From: Verrucomicrobiota bacterium
GTDB lineage: Bacteria; Verrucomicrobiota; Verrucomicrobiia; Limisphaerales; JACRJZ01
Reading direction: 5' to 3'
Assembly: GCA_016219875.1 (NCBI GenBank)
Contig: JACRJZ010000042.1
Span: 124,001-188,000 of the forward strand
DNA length: 64,000 nt
Shown: one piece after another, positions 12,601 through 20,492 of the stretch
Layout of the letters: each line of letters opens with the position of its first letter
Numbering within the stretch: the first letter of the stretch is position 1
Translations under genes and position numbers: made by a program
Notes under the pieces: generated by a model
What the model was told of the DNA's origin: nothing
Seen by the model: only the letters and a program-made list of their open reading frames with translations
Database searches by the model: none

Positions 12601-15600
12601 TGTTCACCGGCAGAATCGGGCCGAGGCGCGCGGCGCGGCTGTAAGCGCGGTCCGGACCGGAACCGTCGTAGGGCGAGATCTCCCACAAGACGTAACCGTT
12701 CTTGCCGCCGTAGTCGGCGTGCGCCGAGTCGATCACTTCGTCGCCGATGGTCCAGTTGACGGTGGTGATCCCGGCGTGGGAGTCGTCCCACGGCACGGTG
12801 CGCACGACCTCGAAGTAGGGCGACTGCGTCTGGGGATTGGGCGAGCGGCCGTCGGTCTTGAGGTAATAGAGCACGCTGTAGCCGCTGTTGGTGCAGGTGA
12901 ACACCTTGGCGTTCGGTTCGACACTGGCGCCGTTGGTGACGTAGAGGAAGCTCTGGTACGAATGCGCCAACGTCACGCCGGCTGGCTGCACCTCCACCGG
13001 CGCGCCGGCGATGTGAATGGTCGGATGTTTCGGCCAGACGTTGGCCGTGACGGTGGTGACGCGCTCAGTGATGGCCGTGATGTTCGTGCCCGTGCCGGTC
13101 GTGTCGGCAAAGGTGGTGAACCAAGCGAGCTTGGCGATGACGGGCCGGATGGCGTAGAGCCGACGATCGGCCTCGCTCCACAAGAACGAATTCAGCGAAC
13201 TGTCGTCCGGCAGGTGCTTGCGGAGGATCGTGATTTCCGGCATCCGCTCGACGGCCCCGAGCGGACGCGCCACCGGCTGGCCGATCACCGTGGCGGGCAA
13301 CGCCAGAAAGGCGCGGGTCAACCCGTTCGAACGGCCGGTGCCCACAATGGCGCCGCTGCGGTTGATGCCGCAAGCCGCGTCGAGGGTCCAATCGCGGGCG
13401 CGCTGCTCGGAGATGAGTTCGTTCAGGTTGTAGAGCTTCCCGGCGCTGTGGAAGAAGGCGCGGGCGGTGCCGTTCGAGTCGAGCGCGATCCCGGCCACCT
13501 GGCCGAAATCGTTGATCGATCGAGCATCACTCGACACGCCGAGTGGGAGCGTGCCGAGGCAGGTGAGCGTGCTGGCGACGGTGTCATAGACAAAGGCCCG
13601 CTCCGAGCCGGTTTCGAGGACGACGCGCGTCGCCCAGGTGGGTCCGCTCTGGAGTGTGCCGGCGAAATGGTTGGGGCCGAGATCGGCGGTGGCGTTGCCG
13701 CTGCCCTCGTCGAAGGGAAAATACGCAACCAAGCCCGGCTCGGAACTGCTCGGTCTGCGGAAGCGCGCGGTGACAATCTCGTTCGACGACTTGGCCACGT
13801 TCCAGATTTGCACCTCGTCGATCTGGCCGTTGAACGTCGTGCCGCCACCGCTGGGATAGCGTCCGATCTCCAGCGCCCGCGCCGTCGTGCAAGCCCCGGC
13901 GCTGCCCGACCAGGCGCGCGTCGCCTTCAGAACGCCGTCCACGCACAGATAGCCGCCCGTCGCGTCCACCGTGAAGGCCACGTGGTGCCAGTTGCCGTCG
14001 TTCACCACGCCGCCATCCAGGCCGAGAGGGCTCTCTTGAACGTAGCTGCCACTAACCCCGCGGAAGTACCAGGCGCGGACGCGTCCGCCGTTCAGGTAGA
14101 TTTGGTACCCGTTCTGGGAGGCGGCCAGGTATTTGTTCACGACCCCGAGAGCGTTCGCGCTGGAAGTGGTCTTCACCCACGCCATGACGGTGAGCGGAAA
14201 AGCGTTGAGAGCCGACTGGTGCGGCACGGAAACGTAATCGCCCGCCGCGGCGAAACTCAGCGCGGAGTCGGTGTTGGAAACGGTCGTGGAACTGCCGGCG
14301 ATCTGGGCAAACGTATTCACCGCGCGCGCGACGCTGTTGGTGTCGTTCGGGAACGCGAACAGATTCGTGGCGCCGGAGCCGCCGCGCCAGATCACGGCGC
14401 GCCGCTGGCCATCGGTCTGATTCGAGGCAACACCGACCACGAGATTCGTGGCGTTCAGGGCGAAGGCACGGGCGCTGTTCAAGGTGGTCGAGAGCGCCCC
14501 GAGGCTGCTCGAGACCGTGCCGTAAGGCGGAACGAGGAAGGGGACGGACAGGTTGTTCGAGATCGCGTAACCCGCCGTCGCACCCGCGCTGCTCACGGCG
14601 GTGGCGACGCTGTTCGAGGTGTTGGCGATCAGGCCGAGCGGCATGAGATCGTCCTCGGCAGACTTGAAGAAAGCGCGGAGCTGGTTGTTGGTCGTGCCGC
14701 TGCCGACCACGCTGAACTGGCCGTTGATGGCCAGGGCGCGGGTGGCGCCGCCGCTGAGGAAGCGACCGAGCGAAGAGAATTGGCCGCCGTTCTCGAGGCC
14801 GTTGAACAGAAACGGCTCGGCGTTCTGTTCGTTATTGTTGTCGGCGGCGAAGCCCACCACCGCCCCCTGATCGTTGATGCCCCGACCGAAGCTGACGGAC
14901 TTGCCGGGCAACAGACCCAGGTCCACCACCTCAAAAGCCGGTGGCGGCACGATGAGGATTTCGAAGGAGGCGCTGGTCTCAACTTGGTACTCGTCCTGGA
15001 CCGTCAGCGTGATCTGCACCGCTCCGATGGCGCCGAGTTGCGGCAGGACCGTGAGGGTCCAATTGGTGCCGGTCGTGTCGGAGACGGGATTGGCGACACC
15101 CTCGCCCAAGTCGATCGTGGCGACAGACGGATCCGAGACGGTCGCATAGACGACCAGGCTTGGCCCGGGCGTCTCGCGGTCCCAAGCGCGGAACGGAATC
15201 ACCACCGAAGGGGTGTCGCGCTCGATGGTGCGGTTGGCGGGCGACACCAGGACAGGGCTGGCGTTCGTGCCGGCGCAGAAGAGGTTGATCACGCCATTGA
15301 TGAACACCGATCCGTCGGAGACCTGGTAGTGCAGCAGGGCTGGGCCGGTGTAAATGGCCGGAGCGGTGAAAGTGACGTTACTGGCGCCGAGGCCGGCGAC
15401 ATGCGTGACAGCGCCGGTGGTGACGACGACGTTCGTGAAGAGCAACTGCGCGGGCGTCTTTTCGATGTCATAGGCCGGGAGGACGATGGCGACGGATTCG
15501 TTTTCGCCGACGATGAAACGGGACTCCTTCGGTGGGCCATCGATCACGCTGGCGAGCCAAGCTGGCGAGCCGCTCAGCGTGCCGTTTTGGGACCCGAGTT

Positions 15601-18193
15601 GATTCGTGCCCGTTGAGCTGAGCGATGCCAGGTCACGCACGCTGCTGCTGGCCCCTTCGGCGAACCGATAATAAACCATCAGGTTGGGTGAGTTGGTGGG
15701 CACCATCCGGTTCAGATTCGTGCGAATCTCGTCCGCGTTGCGCGCGACGTTCCAGATGCGGAACTCGCCGAGGTCGCCTTTGAAAAAGCGGGTGCCGGAG
15801 TAACCGATATTGAGGGCCTGGGTTCCGGTGCGGGCGCTGGCCACGGAGTTCGAGGCCTCGAGCACGCCGTTGCGGTAAATGCACATGAAGTTGCCCGCCT
15901 TGCTGGAAACGAGCGCCCAGTGGTGCCACGCGCCCACGACCGAAATCGGCGGCGTGTAACTGATCCGGCCGCCGTTGGAAACATCGCCGAAGTCCCAATA
16001 AACCTTGCCGTCCGACCACGGCACGTGAGCGTTGAAGCGGTTGGCGTTGACGTCCACAACGGCGGTGAAGGTGGCTTGCTGGCGCGCCTCATCGGCTTTC
16101 TGCCAGAACTCGACGGTGATTTCGTTGGTCGGAATCGCCCAGGCCGGAATGCTGACGTAGTCGTCGGCACCATCGAAACGTAGGGCCGGGCCGCTGCCCA
16201 CGACGGGGGGGTCGTTCAGATTCGCCACCGTGACGGTGAACGAATCGCTGGCTGTTTGGTTATTCGCGTCTTTCACCGTCAGGGTGATGCTGACGCTTCC
16301 AGTCGCGTTTGGCAGCGGGTACAGCGTGACCGTCCGCGTGCCACCGGAGCCGCCCAGAGTGATGCGGTTCGTTGGCAGAAGGCTGCTGTTGTCGGAACTG
16401 GCAGTGAGATTCAGGCTTGAGAGCGCGGTCTGCCAGTCGTTCACCGTCACGTTGAGGTTCGTGATGCTGTCTTCGCTCATCGTCAGATTCGCCACATCCG
16501 AGATCGTCGGCGGTGACTGGGTCACGAGGAAGCCGATGCCGCTGGCGCCGGCGTACGTGACGCTGTTCGCCGGACTGAAGGTCAAGCCCGTGCGAGAGGG
16601 CGTCACCGTCCAGTTGGGATCGCCGTTCAGCCCCGTGAAGCTGTAGTTCCCGCTCGCGTCGGTGGTGGTCGAGCGCGTGCTCTGTCCCGAAGCCGCAGCC
16701 GTCACCGTCACCCCGTTGACGCCGACGCCGTTGGCGGTGATCTGGCCGCTGATGGAACCGCTGGCCACGACGAACACCACGCCGGTCGCACCGGCAAAGC
16801 TCGTCGAGGACGCGGGCGTGAACGTCAGTCCGGATTTCGACGGCGTGATCGTCCAATCGGCGCTGCCGTTCAGGCTGCTGAAACTGTAGTTGCCGCTGCT
16901 GTCGGTGGTCGCCGTCTGAGTCGTCTGGCCCGTGCGAGTGGCCGTGATCGTCACCCCGCTGAGATAGGTGGTGCCGGAGCGAGCCCGCCCGGTGATCGGG
17001 CCGGTGGAGACGGTGAAGTTGCCATCGCTGCCGGGGAACACTGTCTGGCTCGCCGGCGAGAAGCTGTGACTGGTTTTCGCAACTGAGACCGTGCCGGCGC
17101 TGCCGTTGCCGAAGTCATAGAAGCCGTTCGCGTCAGTCGTCCGGGTGCTGCTGCCCTTGGTGACGGTGACGCCGCTGACGCCGTGGCTGCTGCCCGACCT
17201 GACGTAGCCGTGGATCGGGCCGGTGGCGGTGAAGTTGCCCGGCACGCCAGCGTAATTGGTACGCACCGAGGGCGAAAAGGTCACGTCGGTTTTGCTGGGC
17301 GTGACTTGCGCCTGAACCATGATCGTGCCCAGATCGTAGTTGCCGTTGTTGTCGGTCGTCGTGCTGCTGTTGAGATAGAGGTAGGCGGCTTCCAGAGACC
17401 CGGTGTAGCTGGCCGCCGCATCGGCGATGATGAGAGTGTATGTGCCGTTGGCCTGTTTGCCGTCGAAGGTGTGGCGGTACCAACTCCAGCCCGCCCGGCC
17501 ACTCGTGTCCCAGTTGCGGTCCGCCAGCACCATTTCCGTCCCATCGGGATGGCGCAGCTTGATGATGAGATCGAGATACCTCTGATGGTTGATCCAGAGC
17601 TTCAAGTTTACACAGGTGATTGCGCCTTTGGTCCCGATCACCAGAGGGATCGATAATCCCGTCGCATTGCCGTCCGGCAGCGCCAGGAGGGTTTCCCATT
17701 CCGCCAGGTGGCCGTCCGCCTGAACCTGCGAGACCGTGACGCCGGGCAGGCCGATTCCTCCGGAGGTGATCTGGCCGGTGCCGGGACCGGCGGCCACGGT
17801 TGCATCCTGACCGACGATGTTGCCCGAATCGGTCGGCACCTCCACGTCAATATTGGGCGGGGAGAAGGTGTAGCCGGCTTTCGAGAACGTCGCGATGTAG
17901 TGATGGTGGGCATAGATCCCGAGATTGTGCGTCTGCACGCCGGTGGCCGTGTAGTACCCGTTGGCATCGGTCGTGAAGTTCTCATCGTAGTCGGTGTGGC
18001 CGCAGACGACATGGACGTTCACGTTCGAAATACCCGTACCGCCAGAGGTCACGCGGCCAGAAATGGTGAGTGCCTGCACTGACAGCGTCCCGGCGAGCAC
18101 GGTGAATCCGGTGGCGAGCATCCAAGCCATCCACTGCGTTCGGGCTGGTGCCGGCGGTCGGCAGCCGGAAATGACGTTGCGAAGAGTTCTCAT
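6635..18193 (-). CDS. Giant 3852-residue exported LamG/carboxypeptidase-regulatory multidomain protein
   Basis: One uninterrupted reading frame. Domain order by approximate residue: signal peptide 20-42; carboxypeptidase-regulatory-like beta repeats with TTDANGYY-type motifs (42-130 and 330-560); a proprotein-convertase P-like domain (166-280); a cadherin-like segment (560-660); LamG jellyroll 1 (668-850); Ig/cadherin-like modules; HAF-type repeats (GINDQGAVVGFA, from 1089); LamG 2 (1310-1500); a long unassigned beta region; LamG 3 (2330-2515); a single dockerin/EF-hand loop DQNRDGFIDERDA (about 2900); an alpha-helical, coiled-coil-rich part (2950-3600); and a beta-rich C-terminus. No anchor, autotransporter or sorting signal is seen at the C-terminus. 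It is probably an adhesin or glycan-binding surface protein. It is flanked in the operon by smaller exported proteins, 13 bp after the first gene. Confidence 0.8.
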   Translation of the reverse strand: MRTLRNVISGCRPPAPARTQWMAWMLATGFTVLAGTLSVQALTISGRVTSGGTGISNVNVHVVCGHTDYDENFTTDANGYYTATGVQTHNLGIYAHHHYIATFSKAGYTFSPPNIDVEVPTDSGNIVGQDATVAAGPGTGQITSGGIGLPGVTVSQVQADGHLAEWETLLALPDGNATGLSIPLVIGTKGAITCVNLKLWINHQRYLDLIIKLRHPDGTEMVLADRNWDTSGRAGWSWYRHTFDGKQANGTYTLIIADAAASYTGSLEAAYLYLNSSTTTDNNGNYDLGTIMVQAQVTPSKTDVTFSPSVRTNYAGVPGNFTATGPIHGYVRSGSSHGVSGVTVTKGSSTRTTDANGFYDFGNGSAGTVSVAKTSHSFSPASQTVFPGSDGNFTVSTGPITGRARSGTTYLSGVTITATRTGQTTQTATTDSSGNYSFSSLNGSADWTITPSKSGLTFTPASSTSFAGATGVVFVVASGSISGQITANGVGVNGVTVTAAASGQSTRSTTTDASGNYSFTGLNGDPNWTVTPSRTGLTFSPANSVTYAGASGIGFLVTQSPPTISDVANLTMSEDSITNLNVTVNDWQTALSSLNLTASSDNSSLLPTNRITLGGSGGTRTVTLYPLPNATGSVSITLTVKDANNQTASDSFTVTVANLNDPPVVGSGPALRFDGADDYVSIPAWAIPTNEITVEFWQKADEARQQATFTAVVDVNANRFNAHVPWSDGKVYWDFGDVSNGGRISYTPPISVVGAWHHWALVSSKAGNFMCIYRNGVLEASNSVASARTGTQALNIGYSGTRFFKGDLGEFRIWNVARNADEIRTNLNRMVPTNSPNLMVYYRFAEGASSSVRDLASLSSTGTNQLGSQNGTLSGSPAWLASVIDGPPKESRFIVGENESVAIVLPAYDIEKTPAQLLFTNVVVTTGAVTHVAGLGASNVTFTAPAIYTGPALLHYQVSDGSVFINGVINLFCAGTNASPVLVSPANRTIERDTPSVVIPFRAWDRETPGPSLVVYATVSDPSVATIDLGEGVANPVSDTTGTNWTLTVLPQLGAIGAVQITLTVQDEYQVETSASFEILIVPPPAFEVVDLGLLPGKSVSFGRGINDQGAVVGFAADNNNEQNAEPFLFNGLENGGQFSSLGRFLSGGATRALAINGQFSVVGSGTTNNQLRAFFKSAEDDLMPLGLIANTSNSVATAVSSAGATAGYAISNNLSVPFLVPPYGTVSSSLGALSTTLNSARAFALNATNLVVGVASNQTDGQRRAVIWRGGSGATNLFAFPNDTNSVARAVNTFAQIAGSSTTVSNTDSALSFAAAGDYVSVPHQSALNAFPLTVMAWVKTTSSANALGVVNKYLAASQNGYQIYLNGGRVRAWYFRGVSGSYVQESPLGLDGGVVNDGNWHHVAFTVDATGGYLCVDGVLKATRAWSGSAGACTTARALEIGRYPSGGGTTFNGQIDEVQIWNVAKSSNEIVTARFRRPSSSEPGLVAYFPFDEGSGNATADLGPNHFAGTLQSGPTWATRVVLETGSERAFVYDTVASTLTCLGTLPLGVSSDARSINDFGQVAGIALDSNGTARAFFHSAGKLYNLNELISEQRARDWTLDAACGINRSGAIVGTGRSNGLTRAFLALPATVIGQPVARPLGAVERMPEITILRKHLPDDSSLNSFLWSEADRRLYAIRPVIAKLAWFTTFADTTGTGTNITAITERVTTVTANVWPKHPTIHIAGAPVEVQPAGVTLAHSYQSFLYVTNGASVEPNAKVFTCTNSGYSVLYYLKTDGRSPNPQTQSPYFEVVRTVPWDDSHAGITTVNWTIGDEVIDSAHADYGGKNGYVLWEISPYDGSGPDRAYSRAARLGPILPVNNQQDPLLVVWYRTNRIGVAWASVPIQYSLTWPTNAPHLVIASTLGSGELNTVDYPEKKVYNQPNPALPGFNPNEEHALITSDTLYALRNDLNTINNLSEPFVLLKYRDRITDRWQMRVFEVVAEQAPEYVFRYTVPVAREIQPPMPLSVLPLCQDSGIVSGPGWEDVYGKIYARAAGRDGSDTNLVLRWYYPLQPGFYYPDTNIVAGSCIAWLDRHPAGELVAPNTGQGVSGVSIDVTYDVRWEIHDVLQIGESVLHQKAGLPDLFAMRKAEIIYDDLSPDDPASILALARFYDPISTRTLASGVNIPTALLDPTKTHLSAGKVYFNDLPWQLQVRLSYDPLNGWLSFSGYLDESFAGEPLLLPNVLSGRERDDLKALASSLPASDQSTWGALMDRLFDLTRNPNGVDVDPEDGWPDQALRIGLTTAMINRTPTVVLEQFGAGPKALTAGLGGVPPAEAKPGHALNFDGANDYVSLGPSTQQGDLNLQGTDFTIEFWAKRTTATGDRCIFGQAGGPAAFGQLRLGFRSAGQFAFDLGTSAGSVFTTTATYSDTDWHHWACSFDQNRREQIIYRDGAEVARRTATNDYVGTGVAELGRFASGSYFSGRLDEFRVWTSVRSAADIRGQMNKRLLGCETDLTVYYRFDEGSGSDAVNAADGGGYTGDLNGVTWVTSTAPCGIPPRYITVAENNDTALAGAPVNLYVIRIDDGPFRGDLKALPGENVFDQRLTIRHSSDFGGDPGPLTFQWFYKPIGADFDPTDLPVVTDPAADQPSEMRGWILYSNIRPISGAGVNYVTIGEGGESGLITISDNAFICRYRGYAVNLAGPTNWSGWVGDPSGTPDEPRPVLAEGWVKRVIRGLNVFDARSSDFHSTPASTFSSMLVQAGPRYEGPIAFNPDPSYLNSLGIIEAYQTVLERAKGLSIEGAPAVDFNPANNALLMAATKLSDLYMLLGNEAYADAQDPSIGFGTDSVEYGSAASSIFAFQNQLDSLLEEELVLLRGRDDSAAGVAASPAYNRLYWNFTLGEGEIAYQQVYDISDQNRDGFIDERDARILYPQGHGDAWGHYLTAIKQHYTMLRHPYFTWIPRTELVNVSGVAVEVDFLDERKFAATAAAKARTGAEIVDLTYRSHYVEDPAGQWQGYKDTDEDRAWGVTEWARRAGQAAYFDWVVGNTILPATDPNTNHVGIQKIDRTTVRELHEVAAHYLEIQGKLDQADVGLNPLGLARGVVPFDIDPSLIAAGQTHYEQIQGRALDALNNASAVWDQVNKATEQLRRNQDSQEEFTKNVIDQERDYKNRLIEIFGYPYAGDIGAGKTYPSGYDGPDLYHYMYIPTKEITDETAPPSTNFSAFYTTLQTGYSDFGFVFPDGIVPTGTLSSNVLEVSYPFSVSGYGFVPPSSWGQRRAPGELQMALNELVQAEARLKQALENYNKNIQLIQEEWQVYNEGYWAENEALGIVQKKFDQLTGIGAAILAAQETQLVLNRITSLIDDTTDVTTESLPKVLGLANDATAPIRGGIKAISLGLNEALKITSDVAAGVGNALSYGKDIAANQAELDLAENTMLGSVYEQLREILKYMREEAPLRLEVFTQREAVVQAGNRYLAALAQGQRLIEERIVYRKRVSAETTEQRYRDMAFRIFRNDALQKYRASFDLAARYVFLAATAYDYEVNLLGSDTQAGQSFLTDIIRQRSLGQILEVSGGAGVYGVPVAGTPGLADPLARMGQNFAVLKGQLGFNNPETETGRFSLRREKFRLLDTSDAAWRAELKKCLVADLWQVPEFRRYCRPFAPESAGPQPGLVIRFPTTVTFGLNFFGWPLAGGDSAYDSSRFSTRVRSVGVWFTGYNGAGLSLTPRVYLVPAGLDILRSPSPDDFVTRDWRVVDQALPVPFPIGANALNDPSWIPMNNSLGGTFAEIRRFASFRAFHDAGFDTSEMTSDSRLIGRSVWNTDWIIIIPGGTLLSDPAAGLDVFINSVTDIKLFFQTYSYPGN

Positions 18194-18206
18194 GGTCGGG
18201 AGAAGA

Positions 18207-20189
18207 TTATTGGTTCAGCACGCCGGTGGTCGCAATGCGCCGGAGCCGGAAAGACCCGCTCACCACGATGTTCGTCCGATGCAGGCCGGCGAACGTCTCA
18301 CGATAGGTGCCGTCGATCCGGTCGTAACCGTAGCCGGGCGGCGCATTCGCCGGAGGCGCGGGGAGCTGCAGCTCGAACTCGCGCGTGACGGTGTACACCT
18401 CCGGCGGATCGGCCGTGCCATCGTAGCGGGCGTTCAGGTTGTCGTGATCGGGATGGTACTTGTGCTTGAAGGGATTCGTCGGCGAGTGGGGGGAAATCGC
18501 CAGGCTGCCGCGAACGGTGTTGTTGAAGGCGAAGGTGCCGTCCAACTCCAGTTCGTTGTCGGCGAAGTCAAACGCCGCCGAACTCAGGCGTCGTCCCACC
18601 GGCACGCCGTCACGCAACGTGGCTCCGGTGAATCGCGGCAGGAGTGTGTCATCGGTCACCAGCACGAAGCGGCCGGGCGTGGCTTGCACCGCGTACCCCT
18701 GAGCGTTGTTGGTGGTCGTTCCGTTTTGCCACATCTGAATGACTTCCTTGAGCAGGCGGGCCTGGCCATTGGCATCGACGTGCAACAGCAGGCGCAGCGG
18801 AAACTCGCCCGCAGCGGGCGTCGGTGTCATCGAGACGTTCGTGCGAATGTAGGTCTGCGCCATCCAGTTGGTCGTCACCACGCCGCCGTTGGTCGAGTAG
18901 CTGTCCGGTACCCAGGCGTTCGACACCACCATCAACGACCCTGAGTGCGCTTCGCTGACGGCGTTGATTGTGGCCGTGCCGATCCACAAGCCGGCGTGAG
19001 CGCGAGCCTCGGCCTCGGCTCCGCCGCCTCCGCCGCCCGAACCGCTGAGTTTGCGCGCCGTCACCGGAACGCAGATGCGCGTGCCGAGGCCGTCCTTGAT
19101 CTCAAGCAACGTGGAGTAATTTAGGCTGGAGAAAGCCTCGCGTCGGATTGTCAGGCGCCAGTTGAACTGCTCCGCTGCTTGCAGGTCTAGCAAGCGCGGT
19201 GCCGGCGGGTTGGTGAGCAGCCGATTCCACTGAATGCCGTTGCTTGGATCGAACGAAGGAGTGGACAACGCATTCGCACTCGGAGCGATCAAGTCCCGCA
19301 CTTGCACCGACTGCGCCGCCGGCCGGTTGTTCTGCAGCACGAGCCGTAATGTGTCGGCCGTGGAGGCGTAGTCGAGGCCGTCACCCAACTCGGACCTGAC
19401 GGCCAACGGCCCTTGGTAATCCGAAGCGCCCTGCGTATAGATCCAGCACGCTTCGTTGGTTCGGATCGTGTCTGCAGCGGTGACGCGGGTCCACTGCCCG
19501 CTCGAATTCATTCGGTACATCGGCCGCAGCACTCCGCCAGCGGTGTCGTAGTGCGCTGGCGAAAACTGGAAAAAGGCGCCGAACGTCGGCGGTGCGCTGG
19601 CGTCGATCGGCAAACCACGCAGGCTGTAGGCGTCTGGGACCCAACGGAGCGGGCGCAGCGGCGGCCGCCCGCTCACCTGCCAGACCACCGGCAAGTTCGT
19701 GGCCAGATTGACCAGGTACGCGCGAGGCGCGTAAATCGCGGCCAAGGTGTTGTGCATCGACTCGACGCGATTTGTCGGGATGTACACTAGCCACCGGCTC
19801 TTGTTCCAAACCGGCTGGCTCGGATCTTCGATGAATTCGACGGACGAAGCCGACTCCCGGAAGGTCCACACACTCTCGATCGGCAGACCGCTGAACACAT
19901 CAGCTACCGCGACGTTGCCAGGCTGCACTTGCAGCCACAGTGCATTCCAGCCGGGTTGCAGCGTGAATGTTTGGCTGACAGTCTGGGCTCTCAGCGGCAA
20001 GATCGTTGTCCAGGTGCAGAGCAGTCCGACCAGGATACTTCCCGTGCGCGAGATAACCCGATGGATGCCCTCTTTGTCGCAGGCACGACCGTGGTTTGGG
20101 CGGTTCTGAGCCGGGAGAGACAACGTCTCTGTGTGCAGCATGCTGGGGTGGTTTGAGTCAGAGGTTAGTGTCATGGCTGTGTTCCTCAA
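18207..20189 (-). CDS. Exported protein of unknown function, first gene of giant-protein operon
   Basis: A 660-residue protein. The start is uncertain: ATG codons at 20189 and 20174 are both possible. A hydrophobic segment near 48-68 (GSILVGLLCTWTTILPLRAQ) is the likely signal peptide, preceded by an unusually long N-terminal region. The mature N-terminus has FTLQPGWNALWLQVQP and GLPIESVWTF, a type of opening I associate with exported verrucomicrobial proteins of unknown role. A glycine run lies near 390. The C-terminal third (YRETFAGLHRTNIVVSGSFRLRRI) looks like a beta-structured tail. No catalytic motif is recognised. It is the promoter-proximal gene of the operon, 13 bp ahead of the giant gene. 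Confidence 0.65.
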   Translation of the reverse strand: MRNTAMTLTSDSNHPSMLHTETLSLPAQNRPNHGRACDKEGIHRVISRTGSILVGLLCTWTTILPLRAQTVSQTFTLQPGWNALWLQVQPGNVAVADVFSGLPIESVWTFRESASSVEFIEDPSQPVWNKSRWLVYIPTNRVESMHNTLAAIYAPRAYLVNLATNLPVVWQVSGRPPLRPLRWVPDAYSLRGLPIDASAPPTFGAFFQFSPAHYDTAGGVLRPMYRMNSSGQWTRVTAADTIRTNEACWIYTQGASDYQGPLAVRSELGDGLDYASTADTLRLVLQNNRPAAQSVQVRDLIAPSANALSTPSFDPSNGIQWNRLLTNPPAPRLLDLQAAEQFNWRLTIRREAFSSLNYSTLLEIKDGLGTRICVPVTARKLSGSGGGGGGAEAEARAHAGLWIGTATINAVSEAHSGSLMVVSNAWVPDSYSTNGGVVTTNWMAQTYIRTNVSMTPTPAAGEFPLRLLLHVDANGQARLLKEVIQMWQNGTTTNNAQGYAVQATPGRFVLVTDDTLLPRFTGATLRDGVPVGRRLSSAAFDFADNELELDGTFAFNNTVRGSLAISPHSPTNPFKHKYHPDHDNLNARYDGTADPPEVYTVTREFELQLPAPPANAPPGYGYDRIDGTYRETFAGLHRTNIVVSGSFRLRRIATTGVLNQ

Positions 20190-20492
20190 TGCACAGGCGG
20201 ATACCCGTGCGGGCCGTGCGCTGAGGGGGTGGCTTTTGCGAATCCAGGATTCGACTCGTCAGTCGGCCTGCCCCCCATTCGCAAGCCCGATGTTGTGTCA
20301 TATGCGACCACAAAATGCCCGTCACAACAAAAAAATAAGACGATGTGCTTAAAGCTGAACGCATGTCCTCGTAAAGAAATAAGGTGATCGGGTCAAGCGA
20401 AAAACTACGTGTTGTCGGCGGCACCAGGGGTGCGTCAAGCTCAGCACAGGCGCTGTGGGCATGGTCGGGGCTGGGTTTTTCGGACTGAAGTT
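20190..20492. other. Intergenic region upstream of giant-protein operon
   Basis: No credible gene is seen in these roughly 300 bases. They must contain the promoter of the minus-strand operon and the downstream end of the degraded ISAs1 element. An AT-richer stretch at about 20325-20400 is the only compositional feature. I could not assign a promoter or terminal inverted repeat with confidence. Confidence 0.5.

Noticed and set aside
11213..15616. A 1467-codon open frame on the plus strand opposite the giant gene
   Set aside because: It is the high-GC shadow of a strongly supported minus-strand gene; its translation is Arg/His/Val-rich with no domain or signal peptide. Similar shadows at 3486-5219 and 8621-10804 were left out for the same reason.
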